Below, piece by piece: positions 14,094 to 23,303 of a stretch of 32,878 nucleotides of DNA. Where the stretch lies: the NCBI GenBank assembly GCA_964371155.1, contig CAYJLI010000026.1, positions 1 to 32,878 of the forward strand. Reading direction: 5' to 3'. A program made the position numbers and the translations under genes. The notes beneath the pieces were generated by a model, which was given only the letters and a program-made list of their open reading frames with translations, was not told the DNA's origin and ran no database searches. Positions within the stretch are counted from its first letter, which is position 1. Every line of letters begins with the position of its first letter. Source of the DNA: CAYJEQ01 sp964371155. Its GTDB lineage: Bacteria > Bacillota > Clostridia > Oscillospirales > Ruminococcaceae.

Positions 14094-16146
14094 TAAAATA
14101 GAGATATTATCCCCAGCCGGCAGTGAAGAATCTGCAAAAGCGGCAATAGCCTGTGGAGCAGATGCTATATACCTCGGCATGAAAAAATTAGGTGCAAGAC
14201 AAAATGCTACAAACTTTGACAGCGAAGAGCTTAAAAAGATTGTGGCTTATTCCCATGCATATGGAGTGAAAGTCTGTCTTACACTTAATATACTTGTCTA
14301 TGATAAGGAAATGGATGAAGTGGTATCTGCGATAAAAGAAGCGGCGCAGGCAGGTGTGGACGCATTTATCATACAGGATTTAGCTGTGGCAGAGATTGCA
14401 AAAGAAATAGCTCCACATATAGAACGCTACGCTTCCACCCAGCTTGTAATACATAATGTATACGGTGCAAAAATGGCGAAAGAGCTCGGATTTAAAAGAG
14501 CGGTGCTCGCAAGAGAGCTTACAAAATCCGAGATAATGGAAATCACTAAAAGTGGATATATAGAAACAGAAGTGTTTCTGCATGGAGCTCTTTGCATGTC
14601 GATTTCGGGGCAGTGCTATTTAAGCTCCATGATTGGCGAGCGAAGTGGAAACAGAGGCCTTTGCGCACAGCCATGTAGGCTTCCTTTTGCTGTAAAGGGA
14701 GGGGACTCCCATGCGCTATCGCTAAAAGATTTATCTGTGGTTGAGCGGATAAACGAGCTTGCCGAAATGGGTGTGAGCTGTGTTAAAATTGAGGGAAGAA
14801 TGAAGCGTCCCGAATATGTGGCGGCGGCGACTAAAGCTGCATACGACGCAAGGGAGGGAAAAATTCCCGATACTAAAACGCTCAAAAGCATATTTTCACG
14901 CAGTGGATTTACCGATGGATATTACAATGATAAAATAGATGGCGAAATGTTTGGCACAAGGCAAAAAGAAGATGTAGTTGCGGCAAATTCAGTGATGGGC
15001 GAGCTTGCTGCACTATACCGAAATCCACTCGGCAGGGTGGGGATAAAGCTCTACCTAAGCGCTAAAAACGGCGAGCAAGCAACACTAACAGCAACCGACA
15101 GCGACGGCAATACCGCAATTTCATACGGAGAGATGCCCGAGCTTGCAATAAATGCACCCACCACCATGGAGCGAGCGGCTGAAAACCTCGCAAAACTCGG
15201 AGGGACACCATTTTTCGCAGAAAGTATTGATGGCGAAATTGGCAGTGGACTGATAATCCCTGCCTCAAAGCTAAATGCACTGCGCAGGGAATGTGTGGAC
15301 AAGCTAAGGGCGATGAGGGAAGAGGTAAAAGCGCACCCAATCGGTGCAGGGACTATTCCTCAATATAATGGCGATAGAAACAGTGAGCCGCCAAAATGCA
15401 GGGTGAGAGTATCCTCATTTAAACAGATAACACCCGAGCTTATAAAAACCGCCGAAGCGGTGATAATGCCTCTATCCATGGCGATAAAATATCTTCCACA
15501 AATGGAGGAAGTGCTTAGAAATAAAGTCTGGGCAGAGCTTCCAGGTGTTGATTTTAGGCAGAGCGTCACTAAAGATAGAGTGCAGTCGCTGATAGCGGAG
15601 GGAATAGAGCATTTTGTAGTGGGTGGTATCGGGGAAATACTCCTTTGTAAGGAGCTTTCGGCAAAATACATCCATGGGAGTTTTAGGCTGAATGTGTTTA
15701 ACCAAATCACGGCGGACATCTTAAAGAATATCGGTCTTTGCGACATAGAAGCTTCCTTCGAGCTTTCACTGCAAAAGGCGATGAATTTGCAAAAAGCGGC
15801 GCCTACTGGGATGGTGGCTTTTGGATATCTACCACTTATGACATTCAGAAACTGCCCTATAAAATCAAATATAGGATGCGATAACTGCAAAGGCTTTTCG
15901 GAGATAATAGACCGCAGAGGAACTGTCTTTTATATAGACTGTGTAGGCGGCAGGGCAAAGCTTTACAACAGCCTACCCCTATATCTTGCGGACAGACAGT
16001 CGGAGCTTTTGGGATTTGAGTTTATAACGCTTAATTTCACAAAGGAAAACGCCGACGAAGTAAATGAAACACTCACCGCATATAAAAACGGCAGTGCACC
16101 CACAAGGGATATAACAAGGGGACTTTACTACCGAAATGTAAAATAG
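14083..16146 (+). CDS. U32 family peptidase / RlhA-like protein
   Basis: This protein of about 687 residues belongs to peptidase family U32. The N-terminal TIM-barrel-like part begins EILSPAGSEESAKAAIACGADAIYLG. The family signature region is ETEVFLHGALCMSISGQCYLS (about residues 164-184), then GNRGLCAQPCRLPF and CVKIEGRMKRPEYVAA. A long C-terminal extension is of the DUF3656 kind, with a cysteine cluster NCPIKSNIGCDNCKG near 590. Relatives include E. coli RlhA (23S rRNA hydroxylation) and TrhP (tRNA hydroxylation), so an RNA-modifying role is at least as likely as proteolysis. I chose the ATG overlapping the zapA stop; a GTG 12 bases upstream is possible. No strong ribosome binding site is visible, suggesting coupling to zapA. 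Confidence 0.88.
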   Translation: MINSKIEILSPAGSEESAKAAIACGADAIYLGMKKLGARQNATNFDSEELKKIVAYSHAYGVKVCLTLNILVYDKEMDEVVSAIKEAAQAGVDAFIIQDLAVAEIAKEIAPHIERYASTQLVIHNVYGAKMAKELGFKRAVLARELTKSEIMEITKSGYIETEVFLHGALCMSISGQCYLSSMIGERSGNRGLCAQPCRLPFAVKGGDSHALSLKDLSVVERINELAEMGVSCVKIEGRMKRPEYVAAATKAAYDAREGKIPDTKTLKSIFSRSGFTDGYYNDKIDGEMFGTRQKEDVVAANSVMGELAALYRNPLGRVGIKLYLSAKNGEQATLTATDSDGNTAISYGEMPELAINAPTTMERAAENLAKLGGTPFFAESIDGEIGSGLIIPASKLNALRRECVDKLRAMREEVKAHPIGAGTIPQYNGDRNSEPPKCRVRVSSFKQITPELIKTAEAVIMPLSMAIKYLPQMEEVLRNKVWAELPGVDFRQSVTKDRVQSLIAEGIEHFVVGGIGEILLCKELSAKYIHGSFRLNVFNQITADILKNIGLCDIEASFELSLQKAMNLQKAAPTGMVAFGYLPLMTFRNCPIKSNIGCDNCKGFSEIIDRRGTVFYIDCVGGRAKLYNSLPLYLADRQSELLGFEFITLNFTKENADEVNETLTAYKNGSAPTRDITRGLYYRNVK

Positions 16147-16154
16147 GAGGACAC

Positions 16155-16586
16155 ATGCTAAAAGTTAAAAAACTTCATATTAATGCACAAATTCCAAAGA
16201 GGGCTACCGAGGGAAGCGCAGGCTATGACCTCTGCGCAAGACTGGACAGTGCAGTGATTATCAAAAAAGGTTGCATAGAAAAGATACCCACAGGTATTGC
16301 AGTGGCGCTACAAAATGGCACAGCAGGATTTATCTTTGGAAGAAGTGGGCTTGGGATAAAGCATGGAATTTCTCCGGCGAATGCTGTTGGTGTGATAGAC
16401 AGCGATTACCGTGGTGAAATAATAGTGGGACTTATTAATAACGGCAGTGAAGACTTTACCATAAACGATGGCGAAAGAATAGCTCAGCTGATAGTAATGC
16501 CGATACAAACCCCCGAAATAGAGCTTGTAGAAGAGCTTGAGTCCACCGAAAGAGGCAGTGGAGGTTTTGGCTCTACGGGGAAATAG
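16155..16586 (+). CDS. dut: dUTP diphosphatase (dUTPase)
   Basis: This 143-residue enzyme hydrolyses dUTP to dUMP and pyrophosphate, keeping uracil out of DNA. All five trimeric dUTPase motifs are present. Motif 1 is A22-GYDL, motif 2 is G62-RSGLG and motif 3 is GVIDSDYRGE at 79-88 with the catalytic Asp. Motif 4 is GERIAQLIV near 111 and motif 5 is the P-loop-like RGSGGFGSTG at 133-142. It lies 8 nt after the U32 gene behind AGGAGG. Length is standard. Confidence 0.96.
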   Translation: MLKVKKLHINAQIPKRATEGSAGYDLCARLDSAVIIKKGCIEKIPTGIAVALQNGTAGFIFGRSGLGIKHGISPANAVGVIDSDYRGEIIVGLINNGSEDFTINDGERIAQLIVMPIQTPEIELVEELESTERGSGGFGSTGK

Positions 16587-16678
16587 AGTGAAGTGAAAAA
16601 ATATCTGCAAGCTTGTGTAGGTTAAACTTCGCCCCAAATACTAAAGCTTTTAGCACTTAGAAAGGTACAATTATAATT

Positions 16679-16951
16679 ATGGTTAGGATGAAATCAAGCC
16701 TTGTACTTATATTTTTTATACTTGCAGGGATAATAGTAGGTTCACTCGTAGCAGGTGCTACTGCTAATATGGCACTCTTTTCATGGCTTTCCTATGGGAG
16801 CAGTGTGGGGATATCGGCGTCAAATCCCATGGTGATTGATTTAGAAATACTCGTTATTACATTTGGATTTGAAATGGGAATAAATATTTCACAGATAATA
16901 TTTATTTTCATTGCGTTATTTTGCTATAATAGCTTTGGAAAGAGAATATAG
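16679..16951 (+). CDS. Small membrane protein, DUF4321-like
   Basis: This 90-residue protein has an N-terminal hydrophobic helix (LVLIFFILAGIIVGSLVAG) and a C-terminal one (SQIIFIFIALFCYNSFGKRI). A central hydrophilic to amphipathic stretch lies between them. Proteins like this, annotated DUF4321, commonly precede maf in clostridia. The start codon at 16679 is weakly supported (GAAAGG upstream); a second ATG lies 9 bases on. The function is unknown. It sits 2 nt before maf, so the two are co-expressed. Confidence 0.75.
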   Translation: MVRMKSSLVLIFFILAGIIVGSLVAGATANMALFSWLSYGSSVGISASNPMVIDLEILVITFGFEMGINISQIIFIFIALFCYNSFGKRI

Positions 16952-16953
16952 AT

Positions 16954-17550
16954 ATGAAAGATAATAAAAAAAGAGCATTAATACTCGCCTCGGCATCACC
17001 TCGTAGGCAGGAGCTTTTAAAAAACATATGCAAGGATTTTGTTGTAGTGGTGTCGGACTGTGAGGAGATTATTGATAACTCACTAAGCCCCGCCCTTATA
17101 GTAGAGAGCTTAGCGCTCCAAAAGGCGGAGAATGTCTTTTCACATAATAATCACGCAGTCGTGATAGGATGTGACACAGTGGTAGCTTGCGACGGTGAAA
17201 TACTTGGCAAGCCCAAAAATGCAGAAGATGCCAAAAACATGCTAAATCTGCTCTCTGATAAAACACATCAGGTGCTCACAGGGGTATGCATAATGGGCGA
17301 AGAGCTAAAAAGTGTTTTTTCAGTATGCACCGAAGTGACATTTAAGCCTTTGAGCGAGGTAGAAATAGAGAGTTACATAGATACAAACGAGCCTTTCGAC
17401 AAAGCCGGCGCATATGGAATACAGGGATTTGGCGGAGCATTTGTTAGAGGGATTGTCGGCGATTATTTCAGCGTGATGGGGCTACCCGTAAATCAAATTT
17501 ATGAGCATTTGAGACAGCTAAAATTAGATGAATTTCTAAAACTGAGCTAA
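16954..17550 (+). CDS. maf: Maf-family nucleotide pyrophosphatase
   Basis: This 198-residue protein has the Maf/Ham1-like N-terminal motif LASASPRRQELL and then CDTVVACDGEILGKPKNAEDA. The C-terminal part includes DKAGAYGIQGFGGAFVRGIVGDYFSVMGLP. Maf proteins hydrolyse non-canonical nucleoside triphosphates (dTTP/UTP and modified forms) and overproduction blocks septation in B. subtilis. It sits just upstream of mreBCD as in many Bacillota. In many relatives radC lies between maf and mreB; it is missing here. Confidence 0.93.
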   Translation: MKDNKKRALILASASPRRQELLKNICKDFVVVVSDCEEIIDNSLSPALIVESLALQKAENVFSHNNHAVVIGCDTVVACDGEILGKPKNAEDAKNMLNLLSDKTHQVLTGVCIMGEELKSVFSVCTEVTFKPLSEVEIESYIDTNEPFDKAGAYGIQGFGGAFVRGIVGDYFSVMGLPVNQIYEHLRQLKLDEFLKLS

Positions 17551-17581
17551 AACAAACAAGAAATGACACTTAAAGTGATAA

Positions 17582-17607
17582 ATATACAAAATATTTTGTA
17601 TATTTTT
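17582..17607 (+). terminator. Terminator after maf
   Basis: A perfect 22-bp palindrome (17582-17603; ATATACAAAAT and its complement) is followed by TTTT. It separates the zapA-maf transcription unit from the mreB promoter that begins only 2 bases downstream. Confidence 0.7.
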
Positions 17608-17608
17608 A

Positions 17609-17637
17609 TTGTGTAATAGAACAAAAAACGATATAAT
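17609..17637 (+). promoter_or_regulatory. mreB promoter
   Basis: TTGTGT (17609-17614) and TATAAT (17632-17637) are spaced 17 bp apart. The predicted start is near 17644, leaving an unusually long leader of about 240 nt before the mreB ATG. Confidence 0.75.
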
Positions 17638-17643
17638 AAATAC

Positions 17644-17885
17644 AGAATAAATTCTAAAGCATATTTTCCTGTATTGTTGCAGGGATGATATGTGAAAACA
17701 CAGGCTTTAAGTTTATTATATTTGATGCCACCTTATCGTCGCTATTCTGGCGGACGAAAGCGCAGGCATGGATTATATCAAAATTTTTCCCGTAATCTCT
17801 CCGCCTCAAAAGGATGGGAGAAAGTAACTGAAACTGGGAAAGAAAAAATAAATAATGCATTGTAATAATAAAGGAGAATATAAAA
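17644..17885 (+). other. Long untranslated leader of the mreB operon
   Basis: It contains no recognised gene. A possible 36-codon frame (ATG 17685, TAA 17793-17795) lacks a proper ribosome binding site. GGCGGA (17749-17754) can pair with TCCGCC (17800-17805), closing a structured segment. The AAGGAG site before mreB lies at 17871-17876. The role is unknown. Confidence 0.45.
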
Positions 17886-18917
17886 ATGTTCGGAATAAAA
17901 TTCGGTAAAGATATAGGGATAGACCTTGGCACAGCAAACACACTTGTGTTTATGAAAGGTAAGGGCATTATAATGCGTGAGCCATCGGTTGTGGCAGTGG
18001 ACACAAGAACCGACAGAGTGCGTTATGTTGGGCAGGAGGCAAAGGATGTAATCGGGCGTACACCTGGCTCGATTGTTGCAGTAAGACCGCTTAAGGACGG
18101 AGTTATTGCAGACTTTGACATCACTGCAAACATGCTTCAAATATTCATCAGAAAAGCATTTAACAATTCTATGTTTGCAAAGCCAAGAGTTGTAATCTGC
18201 ATACCCTCGGGTGTTACTGCTGTTGAAAGAAGAGCGGTTAGAGCGGCGGCGTTTAAAGCAGGTGCACGCCATGTTTCAATCATAGAAGAGCCAATGGCGG
18301 CGGCAATAGGTGCAGGACTACCGGTTGCAGAAGCCACAGGTAGCATGGTTGTTGATATCGGCGGCGGTACGAGCGAAGTTGCAGTAATATCGCTTGGCGG
18401 TATAGTTTCCGCTAAATCTGTGAGAATGGGCGGCGATCAGTTCGACAATGCGATTGTCCAGTATGTAAAGAAAAAATACAATATGCTCATAGGTGAGAGA
18501 ACTGCCGAAGACATCAAGATAAAAATAGGCTCGGCATATCCATATGAAGGTGAAGATGTGATGAACATTAAGGGCAGAAACTTAGTGGACGGACTGCCTA
18601 AAAACATTGATATCACACCCGAAGCAGTGCGTGAAGCACTTGTGGACTCACTTGCAGTGGTAATAGATGCAATTAAAACCACACTTGAAAGAACACCACC
18701 GGAGCTTGCAGCGGACATCATAGACAGCGGTATAGTGCTAACAGGTGGCGGTGCAATGCTGAAAGGGCTTGATAAATTAATCGAAAAAGAAACGGGCATG
18801 GATGTACATATAGCGGAAAATCCACTCGACTGCGTAGCGGTGGGTACGGGCTCGGTGCTTGAAGATATCGAGCTTCTAAAAGAAGTACAAACAGATGACG
18901 ACGAAGGTAGATATTAA
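17886..18917 (+). CDS. mreB: Rod-shape actin homologue MreB
   Basis: This 343-residue protein has the actin-fold ATPase signatures of MreB. Phosphate 1 is DIGIDLGTANTLVF (residues about 9-22), phosphate 2 is VVDIGGGTSEVAVISLGG (about 157-174) and the adenosine motif is SGIVLTGGGAMLKGLD near 282. MreB filaments at the inner membrane direct lateral wall synthesis together with MreC, MreD and PBP2. The C-terminus has a short acidic tail. It is first in mreB-mreC-mreD-mrdA-minD, with its own promoter and long leader. Confidence 0.97.
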   Translation: MFGIKFGKDIGIDLGTANTLVFMKGKGIIMREPSVVAVDTRTDRVRYVGQEAKDVIGRTPGSIVAVRPLKDGVIADFDITANMLQIFIRKAFNNSMFAKPRVVICIPSGVTAVERRAVRAAAFKAGARHVSIIEEPMAAAIGAGLPVAEATGSMVVDIGGGTSEVAVISLGGIVSAKSVRMGGDQFDNAIVQYVKKKYNMLIGERTAEDIKIKIGSAYPYEGEDVMNIKGRNLVDGLPKNIDITPEAVREALVDSLAVVIDAIKTTLERTPPELAADIIDSGIVLTGGGAMLKGLDKLIEKETGMDVHIAENPLDCVAVGTGSVLEDIELLKEVQTDDDEGRY

Positions 18918-18976
18918 TTGATTTTACATCCAAGATTTTATAAATAGCTAAGACTTAGAGCACGGGGGGGAATGAA

Positions 18977-19918
18977 ATGGGTGATTTTTTTAAAAGCACC
19001 AAGTTCAAAATCCTCCTTTGCGTGTTTGTAGTAATTTTCTTTTTCATGCTAAATGCCTCAAGGACAGGGGGCATGGCACCGATAACATCTCGCATAGTAA
19101 GCTATGTTGCGATGCCGTTTCAGAGGGCATCCGCCTATATTTCGGAGGAAGTGGGGGGCGTATTTGCAATATTTGCCAATGCGAGTAGTATTGCGGAAGA
19201 AAATGAAGAACTGCGCGCAAAGGTGGATGAATTAAACCAAAAAATGATTGAGTACGATACTTATAAAAGGGAGAGCCAATATCTCAAGGAATTTTTGGAG
19301 ATAAAGGAGCAAAACCCAACACTGGACTTTGAACCCGCAACTGTAATAGCAAGGGATGCAAACGACAGATTTTACTCATTTACAATAGATAAAGGAAGCA
19401 CAAGCGGAATTGAAGTGCGTGATGCAGTCATAACTCCGGGTGGGCTTGTAGGCGTTGTCAGTGAAGTGGGGGATATCCACGCAAAGGTAATTACAATAAT
19501 CGATATATCGCTTGAAGTGAGTGCGGTTAGCTCGGCATCAAGGGATATCGGGATTGCGGTGGGAAGTGTTGATGTTTCGCAGGATGGAAATCTACTCTTC
19601 ACCCTCTTAGACCGTGACACAGAGCTTGCAGAGGGCGATTTGATAGTCACTTCGGGATATGGGGGGCAGTATCCAAGCAATATAGTTATAGGGACTGTAA
19701 TAAAAGTGGAGGACGACCCAAGCGGAACTTCTAAATACGCAGTGATAGAGCCAGCCGCCGACCCTAAAGAAGTGAGCGATGTACTGGTGATAAAAGACTT
19801 CTACTACGAAGAAAGCATGGACGAAGAGTTTAGAGCAGAGCAAGCGGATACAGAAAATGATACTGAAATAGAAGATACAGAGGATGCAGTGGATACAGTA
19901 GAGCCATCCGTAGAATAA
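18977..19918 (+). CDS. mreC: Rod-shape-determining protein MreC
   Basis: This 313-residue protein has a single N-terminal membrane helix (residues about 10-27). A coiled coil (EENEELRAKVDELNQKM) follows near residues 75-92. The extracytoplasmic beta-barrel region includes VIARDANDRFYSFTIDKGSTSGI and TSGYGGQYPSNIVIGTV. MreC links MreB to PBP2 outside the membrane. The last 40 residues are an acidic Asp/Glu/Thr tail, longer than usual. It starts behind a G-rich site (GGGGGGG), 59 nt after mreB. Confidence 0.94.
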   Translation: MGDFFKSTKFKILLCVFVVIFFFMLNASRTGGMAPITSRIVSYVAMPFQRASAYISEEVGGVFAIFANASSIAEENEELRAKVDELNQKMIEYDTYKRESQYLKEFLEIKEQNPTLDFEPATVIARDANDRFYSFTIDKGSTSGIEVRDAVITPGGLVGVVSEVGDIHAKVITIIDISLEVSAVSSASRDIGIAVGSVDVSQDGNLLFTLLDRDTELAEGDLIVTSGYGGQYPSNIVIGTVIKVEDDPSGTSKYAVIEPAADPKEVSDVLVIKDFYYEESMDEEFRAEQADTENDTEIEDTEDAVDTVEPSVE

Positions 19919-19951
19919 AATTTAAAAATCGCTTAAAAATAAAGGGGGTGT

Positions 19952-20485
19952 GTGGCTATTAAAGACAATAAAATTAGAATATATACCTTTAAATTTCTAA
20001 GCTATATATTAATTGCGATAATACTGCTCGTAATGCAAACCACACCCAATTTTTTAGAGATTTCAGGCATAAAACCACTGCTTTTAGCACCACTGCTTTT
20101 AGCGGTGGCAATGCTTGAGGGGGAATTTATAGGTGGGCTTTTTGGGGCGTTTGCAGGCGTGCTTGCGGATTATGCCTCCCACACATTCTTTGGCTTTAAT
20201 TCCATTGTTTTTTTAACCGCAGCAGTAACAGTGGGGCTTTTAACCACATACTACATACACAATAAGCCTTTAAACTGCGCTATTTTCACACTCTCAGTGC
20301 TTCTCGTCAGAGGTTTAATAGAATACTATTTCTTTTATGATATGTGGATTGATTATGGCTCTGTGGTGATACTTATTAATGAGATAATACCCACGGCAAT
20401 TTACACTGCATTATTTGCTGTGCCGATATATTTACCTATTAGGTATTTAAATAATTATTTTCAGTTTAAAATAGAGGATAATTAG
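19952..20485 (+). CDS. mreD: Rod-shape-determining protein MreD
   Basis: This 177-residue hydrophobic protein has about five membrane segments. It shows the MreD pattern of an early helix, then KPLLLAPLLLAVAMLEGEFIGGLFGAFAGVLADY. It begins at a GTG with AAGGGGG a few bases upstream; an in-frame ATG is not available nearby. MreD is a membrane partner of MreC in the elongation complex. Sequence conservation is low in this family, so position between mreC and mrdA adds weight. Confidence 0.85.
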   Translation: MAIKDNKIRIYTFKFLSYILIAIILLVMQTTPNFLEISGIKPLLLAPLLLAVAMLEGEFIGGLFGAFAGVLADYASHTFFGFNSIVFLTAAVTVGLLTTYYIHNKPLNCAIFTLSVLLVRGLIEYYFFYDMWIDYGSVVILINEIIPTAIYTALFAVPIYLPIRYLNNYFQFKIEDN

Positions 20486-20512
20486 CAAAAATAATTTTAG
20501 TGGAGGTAGAAA

Positions 20513-22594
20513 ATGGGCAAAAACAAAATAGTTAAAATTCGAATACTAATTCTATCTTCACTGCTGATTTTAGTGGGGCTATTTTACTCTATAAGGCTTG
20601 TTGACCTTCAAATAGTAAAAGGCGAAGATTATTATAATCAGCTCAATAGGGGAAGTAGCAGAACTCAAGTGATAGAGGCGGCAAGGGGAGAAATTGTAGA
20701 TAGAAACGGCGTTGTGCTCACGGGCAACAGGACAAGCTATGATGTGGTATTTGACCGTGCCTTCATGCCCAGCGAAACCCAAAACGAAATAATAGCCGAA
20801 ACTATTCTACTAATGGAAGCGGAGGGCGCACTCTGGGAGGATGCACTCCCGATAAGCGAAACAGCACCCTATGCTTTTGACGAAAATTCAGATTCAGAAA
20901 TTTCAAGGCTTCAAAATCTATTAAATGTAGGGAGCTACACCTCGGGAGAAGATGCGTTCATATGGCTTAAAGAGCGATATGGCTTAGAAGATTTGGAAGA
21001 CACAACTGCGAGAAAGGTTGCAGGGGTGCGATACGGCATGGAAATATCACAGTTTAGCATTTCAAACCCCTATGTTTTTGCAAGGGATGTAGATGTAAAT
21101 ACCGCAGTGCTCATAGGTGAGCAAGGGTATAGACTGAGCGGAGTGAGCATTGATGAAACAGCGGTGAGAGAATACACCGACGGCGATCTTATTCCCCATG
21201 TTCTCGGGCGAATTGGGCCAATTTTCCCCGATGAGCTCAGCGAAAAATTAGAAGAGGGATATATAGCCACGGATTTAATCGGTAAGGACGGCATTGAAGC
21301 GGCATATGAATCAGAGCTAAAGGGCACGGACGGCAAACGCTCTGTATATATAGATGCGCAGGGTGAAGTAATAGATGTGGTAGAGGAAGAAGCACCGATA
21401 CCCGGCAAAACTATTCAGCTTACAATAGATGCCGAGATACAACGGGTGGCGATAGACGCACTCGAAGCAAAAATCAAAAGCCTTAACGAAACAGCACCAG
21501 CAGGACAGGGCAAGGAAGCAGATGCCGGTGCAGTGGTGGCAATTGATGTAAAGACTGGGGAAGTGCTCGCACTGGTCACATACCCAACCTATGATCAAAG
21601 CAGTTACAATCAGGATTATAATGAGCTGATACAAAACCCACTAAACCCAATGTATAACAGGGCACTTCTCGGAAGATATGCACCAGGCTCGACATTTAAA
21701 CCAAGCGTAGGTATTGCAACCCTTAATGAAGGGATAGAAACTGCATTTAGCACAGTGCTCTGCACAGGAATTTACACCCATTACAGCGATTATCAACCTG
21801 CCTGCCTCGGCGTGCACGGCAATTTGAATTTGGTATATGCACTCACAGTTTCCTGCAATAGCTATTTCTACGATGTGGGAAGAAGACTTGGAATAGACCT
21901 AATAAACCAATATGCAGGAGATTTAGGTTTTGGAAGTACCACGGGAGTGGAGCTAAGCGAATATGAGGGCAGGCTTTCTACCCCAGAAGTAGCCGAGCAA
22001 TACGGCGAATTTTGGAGTGCTGGTAGGGTTATAGCCAGTGCAATAGGGCAGGGATACAATGAGTTTTCCCCCATACAATTTGCAAACTATACCGCAACAT
22101 TAGCCAATAGGGGCGAGAGAATGGACTTAAACTTAGTAAAAGGCATAACCTCCTACGACGGCGAAGAAACATTTTTTCAGGCAACCCCCACAGTGGTAAA
22201 CGACATGGATTATGTAGACCCTGCACATTTTGAAACAGTGATAGACGGCATGGTAGCGGCTTCAAGAGTGGGTACTGCCGCATATGATTTTGGCAGTTAT
22301 TTTGTGGATGTGGCATCTAAAACAGGTACACCCGAAACCTCCGCACTTCCAAATTCCACATTTATAGCCTTTGCACCTGCCGATGACCCTGAAATCGCAG
22401 TGGCGGTTATCATAGAAAAGGGATGGCATGGATATACGGGTGCACCGGTAGCAAAAGAGGTATTTACTAAATATTTTGAGCTGTATGGCGAGGGAGAAAC
22501 CGCACTTCCAGAATATATGCTACCCATCGAAGAACTGCCCATAGAGGAAACAAGCGAAGAAACAATACAAACGGTGGTGAATACAAATGAGTAA
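20513..22594 (+). CDS. mrdA: Penicillin-binding protein 2 (class B transpeptidase)
   Basis: This 693-residue class B PBP cross-links peptidoglycan during elongation. One N-terminal membrane helix (about residues 8-27) precedes the dimerisation domain with RGEIVDRNG near residue 58. The transpeptidase domain has the three active-site motifs: S393-T-F-K396, S447-C-N449 and K603-T-G-T606. A short acidic C-terminal tail follows. It lies 27 nt after mreD and its stop overlaps the MinD-like gene by 8 bases. No rodA partner is encoded next to it. Confidence 0.94.
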   Translation: MGKNKIVKIRILILSSLLILVGLFYSIRLVDLQIVKGEDYYNQLNRGSSRTQVIEAARGEIVDRNGVVLTGNRTSYDVVFDRAFMPSETQNEIIAETILLMEAEGALWEDALPISETAPYAFDENSDSEISRLQNLLNVGSYTSGEDAFIWLKERYGLEDLEDTTARKVAGVRYGMEISQFSISNPYVFARDVDVNTAVLIGEQGYRLSGVSIDETAVREYTDGDLIPHVLGRIGPIFPDELSEKLEEGYIATDLIGKDGIEAAYESELKGTDGKRSVYIDAQGEVIDVVEEEAPIPGKTIQLTIDAEIQRVAIDALEAKIKSLNETAPAGQGKEADAGAVVAIDVKTGEVLALVTYPTYDQSSYNQDYNELIQNPLNPMYNRALLGRYAPGSTFKPSVGIATLNEGIETAFSTVLCTGIYTHYSDYQPACLGVHGNLNLVYALTVSCNSYFYDVGRRLGIDLINQYAGDLGFGSTTGVELSEYEGRLSTPEVAEQYGEFWSAGRVIASAIGQGYNEFSPIQFANYTATLANRGERMDLNLVKGITSYDGEETFFQATPTVVNDMDYVDPAHFETVIDGMVAASRVGTAAYDFGSYFVDVASKTGTPETSALPNSTFIAFAPADDPEIAVAVIIEKGWHGYTGAPVAKEVFTKYFELYGEGETALPEYMLPIEELPIEETSEETIQTVVNTNE

Positions 22595-23303
22595 AACCAT
22601 ACTTATAACCTCGGGCAAGGGCGGTGTAGGTAAATCCACTATATCGGTGAGCTTAGCCAAGCTGCTTGCGCAAAAGGGAAAAAAAGTGGTGCTTATAGAG
22701 CTCGATAGCGGACTGCGAAGCCTTGATTTAATGCTTGGGGTGGAGGATAAGGTAGTGTACGACCTCTCAGACATCATCTCGGAGGGATATGGAACTCAAA
22801 AAGCACTGATACCATGCGACAAAGCGGGAAATCTCTACCTCATTGTAGCGGCGTATAAGTCAAATTTCGTACCCGATAAAAAAATACTCTCACAAAAAAT
22901 AAAGCAGCTTGAAGACTTCTGCGATTATATAGTACTTGACAGTGGCGCAGGATTAGGCGAAACATTTGAAAATGCAGCAGAAATATCCGATATGGCACTC
23001 GTCGTGGTAACACCGGACCATATCTGCGTGAGGGATGGCAGAAATGTGGCGGATAAACTTTTTGAAAAAGGAGTTTGTGAAACTTCTTTGATAATCAATA
23101 AAGTAAATTTACAAAGCAAAAATCAAATTGAGAATTTTGATAAAATTATAGATACTACTGCACTTAGATTAATTGCGGTACTCCCATATGTGGAAGGCTT
23201 CTGGGTGCAAAACTTTGGAGCTAAAGAAGAAGTGCTCAAAAAAAGTTTGAATAATTTGGCTTTAAGGGTACTCGGAGAGAATATACCGCTTGCAATCAAG
23301 TGA
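22587..23303 (+). CDS. minD: MinD-like ATPase lacking the membrane-targeting tail
   Basis: This 238-residue ParA/MinD-type ATPase carries the deviant Walker A motif G10-KGGVGKS-T18 with the signature Lys11. It also has ELDSGLRSLD near 36-45 (usual MinD: D-x-D-x-GLRNLD) and LDSGAGLGE near 117-125. Typical MinD is 260-270 residues and ends in an amphipathic helix that binds membrane. This protein ends right after ALRVLGENIPLAIK, just where that helix would begin. The first Asp of the DxD pair is Glu here. No MinC, MinE or DivIVA is adjacent. It overlaps mrdA, so it is co-translated with the elongation machinery. It may have a role other than Min oscillation; I am sure of the family but not of the function. 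Confidence 0.82.
   Translation: MSKTILITSGKGGVGKSTISVSLAKLLAQKGKKVVLIELDSGLRSLDLMLGVEDKVVYDLSDIISEGYGTQKALIPCDKAGNLYLIVAAYKSNFVPDKKILSQKIKQLEDFCDYIVLDSGAGLGETFENAAEISDMALVVVTPDHICVRDGRNVADKLFEKGVCETSLIINKVNLQSKNQIENFDKIIDTTALRLIAVLPYVEGFWVQNFGAKEEVLKKSLNNLALRVLGENIPLAIK

Noticed and set aside
17685..17795. 36-codon frame in the mreB leader as a gene or a radC remnant
   Set aside because: No proper ribosome binding site and no resemblance to RadC; kept only as a note in the leader entry.
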